From: a virus
Virus record (IMG/VR): IMGVR_UViG_3300025887_000013
Coordinates: 20,827 to 84,826 of that record
Strand: one strand, 5' to 3'
Length of the DNA: 64,000 nucleotides
Shown one piece after another: positions 30,369 to 39,225 of this stretch (the stretch's first letter is position 1; each line of letters begins with the position of its first letter). A program made the translations under genes and the position numbers. A model generated the notes under the pieces. That model ran no database searches. It saw only the letters and a list, made by a program, of their open reading frames with translations, and was not told the origin of the DNA.

Positions 30369-31097
30369 TTAACCAAATAATTTTGAGAAGATTCCACCGA
30401 TCGCTCCACGAGCGATGTTCTCTCCGTCTTTTGTGTAGTCTCCGACTTCACTTTCCCAATCAGTAAATGATAGTTGTACACTCAATTCCAATACACCTTC
30501 TTCACCATTACCTAATTGTTGATCAGTCAACGATGTTGGATAACACTCCAACAAAGTACATTGATATGTTTTCTTCATTTGAAAAGAAGCACCTGCATCA
30601 AGTTCTCCTTGTGCGAGATCTATAGGCCCTACTTTCGGTAATCTGTTTTTCAGGAAGGATGGGATCTTATCCGTAAACCCTAACTGTTTCTTGATTATAG
30701 AAAGTCTCAGACCTCTTTCCATAGTAGTTATTGTTACAGGATATGTATAATCATCGAAGTACCCTACTGTACGATTCAATTGATTATGCGCTTCGTTCTG
30801 CCAGTTCTCGAAGTACTGACGAACCAGATGATTGTTTGCAACCAAAAACGTCATTGTCATATCTGTGGTAGCATATCCATTTGCGAACTTTCGGTTGGTC
30901 GTACCAATCGCATGATCTATAGACATTATCTGTCTACCCGGCAACGTTGCAACAGTACAAAATAGATTCAACTCTCGTGCGTCCATTTTGAAACTTTCTA
31001 TTTGGGGTAGGGTGACCATGAACTGATTACCCTTGGCAAGTCCACCTGAACCACCTATTTGACCCTTTAGGTCTTCGATTGAAAATCCTGAACTCAT
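30369..31097 (-). CDS. Tail-tube-like protein (gp19/gp54 family)
   Basis: A 242-residue protein. FMVTLPQIESF, CTVATLPGRQI, YATTDMTMTFLVANNHLVR and FENWQNEAHN are the tube-protein signature (beta-barrel with the F-x-x-W helix). Its position beside gp26 and the tape measure, away from any sheath gene, suggests the baseplate tube initiator (gp54 role) rather than the main tube gp19. The C-terminus ends in an amphipathic helix GAIGGIFSKLFG. Its start overlaps the upstream gene's stop (ATGA on this strand). Confidence 0.75.
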   Translation of the reverse strand: MSSGFSIEDLKGQIGGSGGLAKGNQFMVTLPQIESFKMDARELNLFCTVATLPGRQIMSIDHAIGTTNRKFANGYATTDMTMTFLVANNHLVRQYFENWQNEAHNQLNRTVGYFDDYTYPVTITTMERGLRLSIIKKQLGFTDKIPSFLKNRLPKVGPIDLAQGELDAGASFQMKKTYQCTLLECYPTSLTDQQLGNGEEGVLELSVQLSFTDWESEVGDYTKDGENIARGAIGGIFSKLFG

Positions 31098-31678
31098 CGT
31101 ATCATCTGCCTACTATCGTAATGAACCTTATAACTGTTTCGTTTGCGGAACTGTGCGGTTGGCAGAAAGATTGCAATCTCCCATTCTGGTGCAGGTACTT
31201 CCGCAAAACGACTGGTAACCTGAGAATTCAAATAATGTTTAACACATGGTTTGAAGTATCTCAGATTCGAAGATTTCTTTAACATTCTATATGTCAAAGA
31301 AAACTTATCATCTTCACTCAACTTACTACCTTGGATATCCATGATGTTCGCAAAGAACTGCATCCTCAACTTGGGTGGCAGATAGTGTAGATTCAATCCT
31401 AAGAATCCACCCTTCGCAGGCCCAAGAACAATCACCAATGGAAATGCATCATAGTATGGTAGTTTGTCTTTATGTTTAGGATCATAGGTAAACATGAACA
31501 TACCACCAATGATCTGTTTAGATCTTGCCTTGATGGGTTCTTCCTTCATCAAAGACTCTCGATTGATACCCCGCATATTCTGTGCTTTCTTCAGAAACCA
31601 CGCACGACTTTCCTTCGTCCGAGGTGTAATACCCGCACGGAATGCCTGTCGTTCTAATCTATTGAATATGTCAGACAT
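31094..31678 (-). CDS. Conserved T4-like late protein, unknown (194 aa)
   Basis: Contains GGMFMFTYDPKHKDKLPYYD and GPAKGGFLGLNLHYLPPKLR, a strongly conserved block I recall from T4-like marine phages without assigned function. Basic overall, beta-rich centre. A late promoter lies at 31713-31706. It sits in the structural cluster, so a virion or assembly role is likely. Confidence 0.72.
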   Translation of the reverse strand: MSDIFNRLERQAFRAGITPRTKESRAWFLKKAQNMRGINRESLMKEEPIKARSKQIIGGMFMFTYDPKHKDKLPYYDAFPLVIVLGPAKGGFLGLNLHYLPPKLRMQFFANIMDIQGSKLSEDDKFSLTYRMLKKSSNLRYFKPCVKHYLNSQVTSRFAEVPAPEWEIAIFLPTAQFRKRNSYKVHYDSRQMIR

Positions 31679-31704
31679 GTGTCTTCCTGTTAAAATCCAT
31701 GTCT

Positions 31705-32307
31705 TTATTTATATAGTTTGCCATGACGCCCCCAATCTTTTTCTTTGAGTATAAAGTCTGGTTTGACGAAATTGATCAACTTCGATATGTGGTCGGTACT
31801 GAGGTTCCATTCAAGGAAATTTGCATACTTCTTGTTTGTAAAAAAAGAACGAACATTATCTTCATGTTCTTCTCGATCATTGCGAAACCACTCCAACATC
31901 TCATCTGGCTCTAGGTCATGATATTCACAACAACGTCTCATATAATCACCGTCCTTGTGTCTACGTTTACTGTCCAACCAGTCTTCCATATCACGAGTCT
32001 GTAATATAAAATAAGCATTTGGATTATTATTGTAGAGTTTGTCGAACCACTTGACGCCATCTACCCACGCATAATCACGATGGAAAAACAAATCACTATA
32101 GACCTGTGCATGATCAATACTTTTCATCACATATTTATTTTCATCAACATTCTGTCCCATCTGTTGTGCGAGTACCAACGGTTCCATAGTAACTTCGTCC
32201 ATGCAGGAATAATGCCATGACCGGTATCCTGATGCTTTAAATAACTCGTGGAATGACGTGGTTGCAATCTTGTTCATTCCTATAAAATATACTTTCTTGT
32301 CAATCAC
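31705..32307 (-). CDS. Sulfotransferase-like P-loop protein
   Basis: A 200-residue protein. KVYFIGMNKIATTSFHELF is the 5'-phosphosulfate-binding loop (as in G-x-x-x-x-x-T-T-S of PAPS sulfotransferases), and YFILQTRDMEDWLDS matches the 3'-phosphate binding region (R-D...W/S). Between them is the DHAQVYSD strand-helix. It would transfer sulfate from PAPS to a sugar or protein. It is inserted between gp4 and a conserved late gene on the minus strand and is therefore co-expressed with virion genes. Substrate unknown. Confidence 0.8.
   Translation of the reverse strand: MIDKKVYFIGMNKIATTSFHELFKASGYRSWHYSCMDEVTMEPLVLAQQMGQNVDENKYVMKSIDHAQVYSDLFFHRDYAWVDGVKWFDKLYNNNPNAYFILQTRDMEDWLDSKRRHKDGDYMRRCCEYHDLEPDEMLEWFRNDREEHEDNVRSFFTNKKYANFLEWNLSTDHISKLINFVKPDFILKEKDWGRHGKLYK
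31706..31713 (-). promoter_or_regulatory. T4-type late promoter (minus strand)
   Basis: TATTTATA on the plus strand, TATAAATA on the minus strand, 28 bases upstream of the start at 31678 and overlapping the end of the sulfotransferase gene. Confidence 0.78.
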
Positions 32308-32810
32308 TTCTTTCTCTTATACGGTTTCATTTTCTTCAATGGTTTAATTGGTTTCTTTCCTAATGGTTTGGGTAGTATCCCCATAGCCCTTAGTTTGTGT
32401 TCATCCCATATTTCAAAGTGCCATCCTCTATCAGCAACATACTTCTCGGTCGCTGTCCACTTACTTATGTTTTTAATATATGTCAATGTTTCACTAAGTA
32501 CTTGTCTTCGAGGTCTTCCTTGTCCGGTCTTGGGTTTGATTGTCTCTTTATGCGGTTTGACTTCGATCAGTACAGTGCGTCCATCCTTGTACTTGACCAT
32601 AAAGTCCATGAAATAACGATGGGGACGCTTGTCAGTCTCGCAAATATATGGTATAATAACTTCTTCACTTACCCAACCAACCACATTGGGATTGTCGTCA
32701 CACCATATCATGACAGCCTTTTCCCATCCCGAACGATACACCACATTCTTGGGATCACCAAGATACTTGGATTCATTCCGGATTTTGTATTTTCCTTTGT
32801 AAGTTTTCAT
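32304..32810 (-). CDS. 4: Head completion protein gp4-like
   Basis: A 168-residue protein. YKGKYKIRNESKYLGDP, NVVYRSGWEKAVMIWCDDNP, WVSEEVIIPYIC, RYFMDFMVKY and VLIEVKPHKET match T4-like gp4, which carries a restriction-nuclease-like core (E, D, E-x-K). It completes DNA-filled heads before tail joining. The C-terminus is very basic (PIKPLKKMKPYKRKK). In T4, gene 4 is next to gene 53; here gp48 and gp53 follow divergently. Confidence 0.88.
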   Translation of the reverse strand: MKTYKGKYKIRNESKYLGDPKNVVYRSGWEKAVMIWCDDNPNVVGWVSEEVIIPYICETDKRPHRYFMDFMVKYKDGRTVLIEVKPHKETIKPKTGQGRPRRQVLSETLTYIKNISKWTATEKYVADRGWHFEIWDEHKLRAMGILPKPLGKKPIKPLKKMKPYKRKK

Positions 32811-32817
32811 ATAAATA
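32810..32817 (+). promoter_or_regulatory. T4-type late promoter (plus strand) for gp48 operon
   Basis: Exact TATAAATA, 45 bases before ATG 32862. It overlaps the start codon of the divergent gp4 gene. Confidence 0.78.
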
Positions 32818-32843
32818 GTTTTAAAGTTTTAAAGATTTTAACC

Positions 32844-32851
32844 TATTTATG
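32844..32851 (-). promoter_or_regulatory. Late promoter-like site (minus strand) for gp4 operon
   Basis: Reads CATAAATA on the minus strand (one mismatch), 34 bases upstream of gp4. Divergent and interlocked with the plus-strand late promoter. Confidence 0.5.
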
Positions 32852-32861
32852 GATCGGATAA

Positions 32862-33977
32862 ATGCCTGATAATATATATGACGTAAAGGTCGGAGATAAA
32901 CTCACTCCGGAACAGATTCAACTAGCAGTTGCACGAGGTGGAAAACAAAAACCACGGGCAGTACCTGTCGGAGTACCTGTGGGCGGTGAGAGTTCTATTA
33001 GACAACTCAAGTACCCACTAGAAGATACTGATTACAAGGCACGGGTAATTTTCAGTTTAAATGAAGATAAACCCACCGGCGCAAATAGTAACAACGTCTT
33101 CGCCTCGCAGACCAAAAAGTTGAAAGGTGATTTGGAAGTTCTGAAGAAAAGAGCTAACGAGATTGCAGCCGAAGGTGATGAAGAAGAACTTGAGAAAATT
33201 ATCGATGAATCAAAAAAACTCACCGAACAAATAAGATCATATGAAGGACTTGAGAAACAGTCAAATTCTACCAGACAAAGTATTCCCATAACTACTAGTT
33301 CAATTAGTTTATACCTCCCTTTGGGTCTTGCCTTCCGTGATAATGTGACATATGAGAACTTTGATCTGGGTGCCGCAGGTGCATCTATGGAAGCTGGATT
33401 AGGTTTCGCAGAATCTATGGTCAAAGGATTGGGTTCATTTGTAAGTCAACTTACTAGTGGAGATAATGGAGATCTTGCAAAACTCGCAGGTGTTCAACTT
33501 GCATCTCAGTTTGGGTCGTATGGTGCAGAGGCACAAGCAGCTTCGAAACTTGCCGGTGGTGTTACACTGAACCCCAATTCACGCATATTGTTCAAACAAC
33601 CGAACATTCGTGAGTTTACATTCGCATTTAAGATGATTGCAAAGTCTAAAAAAGAAGCAAGAGAGATTAATGAAATCATCAAACTGTTGCGAACCGAATT
33701 GTATCCGGATGAGATTACTGCGAATGTTGGTGATGCTTCAATATCATTAGGTTATAAGTTCCCTAACAAATTTAACATAGCATTCGAATATGACGGTGAT
33801 AAGATTCCTGGCCTTGCCAAGATCAAACCGTGTTATCTTCGTGATGTATCTACAACATTTAACGCATCTCAAATGGCAATGCACGAGGATGGTAACTTCA
33901 TGGAAGTTGACATGACCTTGAGTTTCCAAGAGACGAAAGCACTAGTACGCAAAGACGTATCTGAAGGAGGTTTCTAA
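32862..33977 (+). CDS. 48: Baseplate tail-tube cap protein gp48-like
   Basis: A 371-residue protein. The C-terminal half has IREFTFAFKMIAKSKKEARE, LLRTELYPD, GYKFPNKFNIAFEYDG and CYLRDVSTTFNASQMAMHEDG, the T4 gp48 pattern. The N-terminal half has a coiled coil (about 80-130). It caps the baseplate hub and starts the tail tube. First gene of the plus-strand late run, with one-base overlap to the next gene. Confidence 0.83.
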   Translation: MPDNIYDVKVGDKLTPEQIQLAVARGGKQKPRAVPVGVPVGGESSIRQLKYPLEDTDYKARVIFSLNEDKPTGANSNNVFASQTKKLKGDLEVLKKRANEIAAEGDEEELEKIIDESKKLTEQIRSYEGLEKQSNSTRQSIPITTSSISLYLPLGLAFRDNVTYENFDLGAAGASMEAGLGFAESMVKGLGSFVSQLTSGDNGDLAKLAGVQLASQFGSYGAEAQAASKLAGGVTLNPNSRILFKQPNIREFTFAFKMIAKSKKEAREINEIIKLLRTELYPDEITANVGDASISLGYKFPNKFNIAFEYDGDKIPGLAKIKPCYLRDVSTTFNASQMAMHEDGNFMEVDMTLSFQETKALVRKDVSEGGF

Positions 33978-35041
33978 TGTCATATTTCTATAACTTCAGA
34001 CCAACACTTTATCGGTTTGGTGACGAGACTTCTCTTTCTGTCGCGACCAATCTAACACAATATGTCGATGCTATTGACCAGATAAAGTCACGTGATTTAC
34101 TTGTTACCGACTATACTATACCTGCCAACGAAAGACCTGACCAAACATCATTTCGTTTTTACGGAACTACGGATTATTATTGGACATTCTTTCTCATGAA
34201 CGATCATATCCGAGAGGGTGGTTGGCCACTGACCTTGTTAGAGGTTCATAGTGCTGCACAGAAAAGATACCCACACCGAATGGTAACGGTACAGTTGCAA
34301 CAAGAAGATGTTATTGATTACTATGATGATGACAACCAACCAATCTATCGTACTAAAATTATAGGTACCGCACCTGATCAATTTGAAGTTGGTGCTATCG
34401 TAACGGGTAACGTATCCGGTACCAGAGGACGGATCATCAAAAGAGATCTATCACTCGGAACGTTTATTATCGATACTATCAATGTTGTATTGACTTCGGA
34501 AGTAAGTGAAGAGGTTGTGACTCCGGACTCTAATGGTATTATAAACCTAGAGAGGACAGATGCATTAGGGGCAGAAACCTTTACTCAACCCCTTACATGG
34601 GTGTTATTGAAAGATGGTTTACAAGTATCTTCGTATGAAACAACATTAGATCCTTTCGAGAGAAAAGCAACCATCACCAATGTCGCATTCGATCCTACTT
34701 CAGAATATAAGTTGACGTATTATATTAATACCAAGAACTTGACTGACGGATCTTTTCAAACCGGAGAAGAGTTGTCATATACCAATCCTGCGGGCACTGT
34801 GACATCAATGTTGGTATATGGTGAACAACCTCAGTATTTGGGGACGCATCACTACGAAGATGTTGATGGTAACTGGATAGATATTAATCCACTGACCCAA
34901 GTCAAACCGGTGGGTGCTGTCGAAGTGACCATGAAAGACTATCTGTCGAATGTGAACGAGAGTCTCCGTCAAATCAAACTCATTAAACCCAATTCTATAA
35001 AGGGTATTGTGAATGAGTTCTCTGCACTGATGGGTCAATAA
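33977..35041 (+). CDS. 53: Baseplate wedge protein gp53-like
   Basis: A 354-residue protein. YDAIDQIKSRDLLVTDYTIP-type start, RPDQTSFRFYGTTDYYWTFF and REGGWPLTLLEV match gp53, and the C-terminal LNESLRQIKLIKP-like block (here VNESLRQIKLIKPNSI) closes the wedge domain. T4 gp53 has 196 residues; an extra beta-rich insertion of about 150 residues in the middle explains the size. TAATG-type overlap on both sides. Confidence 0.85.
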   Translation: MSYFYNFRPTLYRFGDETSLSVATNLTQYVDAIDQIKSRDLLVTDYTIPANERPDQTSFRFYGTTDYYWTFFLMNDHIREGGWPLTLLEVHSAAQKRYPHRMVTVQLQQEDVIDYYDDDNQPIYRTKIIGTAPDQFEVGAIVTGNVSGTRGRIIKRDLSLGTFIIDTINVVLTSEVSEEVVTPDSNGIINLERTDALGAETFTQPLTWVLLKDGLQVSSYETTLDPFERKATITNVAFDPTSEYKLTYYINTKNLTDGSFQTGEELSYTNPAGTVTSMLVYGEQPQYLGTHHYEDVDGNWIDINPLTQVKPVGAVEVTMKDYLSNVNESLRQIKLIKPNSIKGIVNEFSALMGQ

Positions 35042-36399
35042 TGGAAAGACAATCACAGTTTAAATATAAAGTCGCCGAGATAACTTCGGACAGGTTACCG
35101 GATTTCATTGTCGATGTTCGTTCTCTGATCGTAGAATTGGTGTTCTTTGAGAATCTAGACAAACCATATATCAGTGGTCAAGTCATAATATCTGATGACC
35201 AAGGAATATTTGACAGTTTAGGATTCAGTGGAACCGACAGACTGCATATTAAAATGTTAAGTGAAATGAGTAAGACCGAATCCGAAGAAGTTGTTATGGA
35301 TCGTTCTTTCTTATTGACCGGTATCGACAACATCGTCAAGTCCTCTAACTCAGGCAATTCTTCTCTATACGTATTTAGTTTTATGGACGAACACGCATTC
35401 GTGAGTAAGACCAAAAACATTTCACGTGCAATACGAGATGACTTGAGCACTGAAATAATAAAACTGTGTCAGAACGAATGTGGTAAGAATGTGGATATTT
35501 CTTATGCAGGAGAATCTGTTCAGAGTAACTTCAAAGGTATCATTCCATATATGCACCCCCTTGAGGCTGCAACTTGGTTGACTAACAAGGCAACCACATC
35601 TTTGGGTATGCCATTCTTTCTATATGCGTCTATCCATGATCAAGATCTAAGACTCGCAAGTCTGGATCGTATGTTGTCAGAACCCGCATGGAATAAACAG
35701 ATTCCTTTCATCTTCTCTCCTGCTAACACACAGGCACAAGAAGAGATCGGAAGTATAAGTCATCAATATTTTCAAGTCCAGTCGATGAAGACTAGTAAGT
35801 TACAAAACACACTCAATCAACTTATGTCTGGTGGTATAGGTTCATTATATACTGTGACCGATATTAGTAATGGTCGTACAACCGCACAACACTTTAGTCT
35901 AGAATCACTATTATTGAAGTCTAGTGAACAAGGGTTTATAAACTATGCAAAACAAAATGTTTATGATGCATCGTATAAAACACCGGATTTCGTTAATGTG
36001 AACATCGAAGGGGATCACCTACATAATACCAATGCAAAGATATTCCATAGTGTAGTATCTCGGGGTGTTTACCATGACAAGAAAAGTATTCATGACGAAG
36101 TGAGTCCTTCTATGTTCCTCAAGAAGATTGAGAACCTTGCATTCCGAAACGCCATATTCAAAAACATGATGGATGTTACGGTGCCGGGGCCAGGTTTCAT
36201 TGCTTCGGGTGGTTCGGTAGGTGACAAGATCCGCATTAATGTTTTGAACGATGATAATAATCCCGAGAGTCCGGATCAACTCGATGCATTAAAGAGTGGT
36301 GACTTTCTTATTTACAATACAAGACATACCTTTAGAGATACTCGACATGATGTTGCAATGACAGTATTCAAACTAGAGAAGGGGCCAAACATTGATTAA
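35041..36399 (+). CDS. 27: Baseplate hub protein gp27-like
   Basis: A 452-residue protein. The opening two beta-barrels (FIVDVRSLIVELVFFENLDK, GQVIISDDQGIF) and a central PLEAATWLTNKATTS region fit gp27, the trimeric hub that holds gp5. The C-terminal domain, GDKIRINVLND and GDFLIYNTRHTFRD, is a second barrel. It is followed directly by the gp5 N-terminal gene (8-base overlap), the T4 interaction partner. T4 gp27 has 391 residues. Confidence 0.78.
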   Translation: MERQSQFKYKVAEITSDRLPDFIVDVRSLIVELVFFENLDKPYISGQVIISDDQGIFDSLGFSGTDRLHIKMLSEMSKTESEEVVMDRSFLLTGIDNIVKSSNSGNSSLYVFSFMDEHAFVSKTKNISRAIRDDLSTEIIKLCQNECGKNVDISYAGESVQSNFKGIIPYMHPLEAATWLTNKATTSLGMPFFLYASIHDQDLRLASLDRMLSEPAWNKQIPFIFSPANTQAQEEIGSISHQYFQVQSMKTSKLQNTLNQLMSGGIGSLYTVTDISNGRTTAQHFSLESLLLKSSEQGFINYAKQNVYDASYKTPDFVNVNIEGDHLHNTNAKIFHSVVSRGVYHDKKSIHDEVSPSMFLKKIENLAFRNAIFKNMMDVTVPGPGFIASGGSVGDKIRINVLNDDNNPESPDQLDALKSGDFLIYNTRHTFRDTRHDVAMTVFKLEKGPNID

Positions 36400-37261
36400 T
36401 TATTACGGTGATAAGGTTCGTTGGTTTGTTGCTGACGTAATCGACACATCCCCTCCTTATGGTTTGGAGGGTCGTGTACGTCTGCGTATCCATGGTATCC
36501 ATAACCCATCTACTCGTGAAGTGAGACAGAATGATCTCCCGTGGGCGCAGGTAGTATTACCTACCACCGAGGGTGGTGTGTCTGGATTGGGTTCTACTCC
36601 AAGACTTGAGGCAGGTTCTTTTGTTTTTGGTATGTTTATGGATGGTACTGAGTCTCAGGTTCCTATCGTGATAGGATCATTACCCCGTACAGAATATCCA
36701 ACTTCGATTCAAAAACAAGTTGCATTCGATAGTTTACTTGAGAGAATAAGTCCAGACCAAGAGTTCTATAACCAATCAACAGGTTCTATCGATGAGTCCT
36801 CGAAAGCATTGAAGAATGAAGTCAGAAACTTCCCTATCGACGAGTTCACTTCGAAGTTGCGCAGAGATGTTGCTGTTAAGTTCTTCCTTTCTACCGGATA
36901 CAGTATCAAACAAGCTTGTGCGATAGTAGGTGCAATCTCACGTACTAACAGTAGTTTTGATACCACATACACAAATGTGGGTGGTACCGGTCTGATGGGT
37001 TGGAGTGACGTTAGGTTTACTCGTCTGAAGGCCTTCAGTAATGAATGGTGGCATTTCAGTACACAATTAGCATTCATATCATATGAACTAAATACTACTC
37101 ACGTAGATGCAAACATTCGCATTTTGAATTCAGATATTATTGACAAGTCAAAACCAAGATCTCTGGGTAAAATTATAGGTCGTCATTATGCTCCTATTCA
37201 AGATGATTACAACAGTGAAGTAAAAAGAGTATATGAAATATATGCGAATAAGAAGGTATAG
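36392..37261 (+). CDS. 5: Baseplate spike base protein: gp5 OB-fold domain plus degenerate tail-lysozyme-like domain
   Basis: A 289-residue protein. Residues 1-110 form the gp5/VgrG OB-fold (GRVRLRIHGIHNPSTREVRQ, WAQVVLPTTEGG, GSFVFGMFMDG, PIVIGSLP). Residues about 160-220 look like the phage tail lysozyme domain (FFLSTGYSIKQACAIVGAIS then GLMGWSDVRFTRL), but the expected Glu after the IVG helix is not seen. The T4 gp5 beta-helix is missing and is encoded separately at 39222. The hub position is certain; cell-wall activity of this gene is doubtful. Confidence 0.83.
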   Translation: MINYYGDKVRWFVADVIDTSPPYGLEGRVRLRIHGIHNPSTREVRQNDLPWAQVVLPTTEGGVSGLGSTPRLEAGSFVFGMFMDGTESQVPIVIGSLPRTEYPTSIQKQVAFDSLLERISPDQEFYNQSTGSIDESSKALKNEVRNFPIDEFTSKLRRDVAVKFFLSTGYSIKQACAIVGAISRTNSSFDTTYTNVGGTGLMGWSDVRFTRLKAFSNEWWHFSTQLAFISYELNTTHVDANIRILNSDIIDKSKPRSLGKIIGRHYAPIQDDYNSEVKRVYEIYANKKV

Positions 37262-37263
37262 AA

Positions 37264-39225
37264 ATGTCTAATCTCCAAAAACTTAATGATGGTCTCAAGG
37301 CAAAGGTCGTATCAACTGCAAACTTGGATGTCCTCAATGCGCAAGTCGTAAAGTCTCAGGACGCTAACATACTAAATTCTTCTACTGTACTCGGTAAGAA
37401 TGTGGAAGTTGATGTGAACGGATTCAAGAGTTTAGACAACAACTCTAAGGGTGATACAACAAGTTCACTGTCGCAAATACTTCCTACTGCGGGAGTATAC
37501 CCCAAAACAGATCCATCCAAGATGATAACTGATGTTGGTGTTCCTAGTGTCGCAGTGACAAATGTAGCAACACAAATAACAGAATTTGTTTTAGACGGAT
37601 CGGGATTACCCACCGAAGACTCCTCGGGTAACCCTATTACCCAACTAGTCGATGGCGCATTAGTACCTACTGTAGTACAGACCGGAGAAAATTTACCGAG
37701 TACAATTCCTGAGATTACAAAATCTTTGACAGGTATTGTACCACCCGTCGAAAGTATTACTATTGTTTCATTAGGAGGTTCCGCACTCGATGAACTTGCC
37801 GGTGCAATCGAAGATGCATCCGAAAGAAAAGGTACGTTATTAAGTTCTATCAAGGCAACCGCATCCGCATCTAAAGCCGGTGGTGATGCACTAGGTGATT
37901 CTATAACCGAAGGTATAGGAAATGTACAGAGTAAATTAGATGAAGTTGCCGATAAGGCAAAGAGTGGTAGTTTACTGACTGAAGTTGCAAGTGCAGTATC
38001 CGCAGTCGAGGGTGTGGGTAATTCTATTGCCTCTGCGGCCGCATCTGTTACCGGAACACTTACTTCTGCATTAACGACTGGACTCGATGAAGCAAAGAGT
38101 ATAATCTCGGATGGATTCGGTTCTATTACGAGTAGTATAGGAAGTGCGGTAACGGATCTTGTTAGCGGAGTTTCTTCGGATATAAATTTAGGATTTGGTA
38201 CTGCACAAGACCTGTTCGAAGATTTGACCGGTTCGGTTGGTAGTGCTCTTACTGGATTGTTCGGTGCGGGAGAATCTCTCGATAAAGATTTTCTCTCGGG
38301 TATAATGAACGATGTTATGTCTGGGGGAGACATCAATTTAAGTAAAGCAATGAAAGCACTTACCTTGAAGGATAAGTCTTTGTCGCCAGAGATGCGGAAG
38401 GTCATTCAGGAAACTGAAGCTGGTAGTGTCGAAGAATTCAATCAAACGATAAACAGTAAAGCAAGAGCTGCGGGAATATCCGAGTCTGAATTACAAAACT
38501 TTAACAATCAGACCACTAAGATTGAGAATGCACTTAGTCTAGTGGACACCACAATAGCAGGAAGTGTTGTATCTGAAGCAGGTGAATTCTACACAGAAGA
38601 TCTGGATCTACTAGAACTTTCTAAACGATACTCTGCCGGATACATTAGAGAATTTAGTTATGTAGATTCTAAAGAAGAACTTGGTCTAGAATTTGTTAGA
38701 ATGACCAGAGAGGTATCTGAAGTTATTATTCACGCAAGTGAAACTTATACTAATGCGAACATTGGTGCAGAAGAAATTCAACTAAGACATAATGATGCGG
38801 GTCATCTTGGTATCCAGTATCACTTTGTAATTAGACGTGATGGTACTATGCAACGCGGGTTACCTGTAGATAATGTTGCACAAGCAAGCGACATTAACAG
38901 ACACAAGTTCAACTGTATTGACGTATGTCTGGTCGGTGGTGTGAACGTTCCCTCTGAAGCTGACAACCCACTACTGAATCTATCTGCGAGTTCGTTCACT
39001 ATATCTCAGATGAAGACATTAGAAACACTCCTTGAACTGTTTTACCAAACCGTTCCGGGCGGTCAAGTACTGGGTCACAATGATATTGATATCTCATCTC
39101 AAGATCCATACTTCGATGTTATATCTTTTGTTGAGAATAAGTTTGGTAAGAAGACAGTATACTCAGATCCGTTGACAGAAACATCATTAGACCGAAATGG
39201 TCTGAAACTGAAGAAGGCCGTATGA
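37264..39225 (+). CDS. Tail-associated N-acetylmuramoyl-L-alanine amidase (PGRP/T7-lysozyme-like) with long coiled N-terminus
   Basis: A 653-residue protein. Residues about 150-400 are low-complexity Ala/Ser/Gly/Asp helix with no catalytic motif. The C-terminal domain (about 470-640) is Amidase_2/PGRP-like: VIIHASET (H490), HLGIQYHFVIRRDGT, NRHKFNCIDVCLVGG, VLGHNDIDISSQDPYFDV (H605, D614). H490/H605/D614 can bind zinc as in AmiD-type enzymes. The Lys next to the third ligand in T7 lysozyme is Ser here. Between gp5-OB and gp5-spike genes, it likely digests peptidoglycan during entry. Confidence 0.82.
   Translation: MSNLQKLNDGLKAKVVSTANLDVLNAQVVKSQDANILNSSTVLGKNVEVDVNGFKSLDNNSKGDTTSSLSQILPTAGVYPKTDPSKMITDVGVPSVAVTNVATQITEFVLDGSGLPTEDSSGNPITQLVDGALVPTVVQTGENLPSTIPEITKSLTGIVPPVESITIVSLGGSALDELAGAIEDASERKGTLLSSIKATASASKAGGDALGDSITEGIGNVQSKLDEVADKAKSGSLLTEVASAVSAVEGVGNSIASAAASVTGTLTSALTTGLDEAKSIISDGFGSITSSIGSAVTDLVSGVSSDINLGFGTAQDLFEDLTGSVGSALTGLFGAGESLDKDFLSGIMNDVMSGGDINLSKAMKALTLKDKSLSPEMRKVIQETEAGSVEEFNQTINSKARAAGISESELQNFNNQTTKIENALSLVDTTIAGSVVSEAGEFYTEDLDLLELSKRYSAGYIREFSYVDSKEELGLEFVRMTREVSEVIIHASETYTNANIGAEEIQLRHNDAGHLGIQYHFVIRRDGTMQRGLPVDNVAQASDINRHKFNCIDVCLVGGVNVPSEADNPLLNLSASSFTISQMKTLETLLELFYQTVPGGQVLGHNDIDISSQDPYFDVISFVENKFGKKTVYSDPLTETSLDRNGLKLKKAV

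Noticed and set aside
37356-38405. Long open frame on the minus strand opposite the amidase gene (349 codons)
   Set aside because: It mirrors the low-complexity Ala/Ser/Gly segment of the plus-strand gene, has no start context or motif, and gives a Pro/Ser/Thr-rich translation typical of an antisense shadow.
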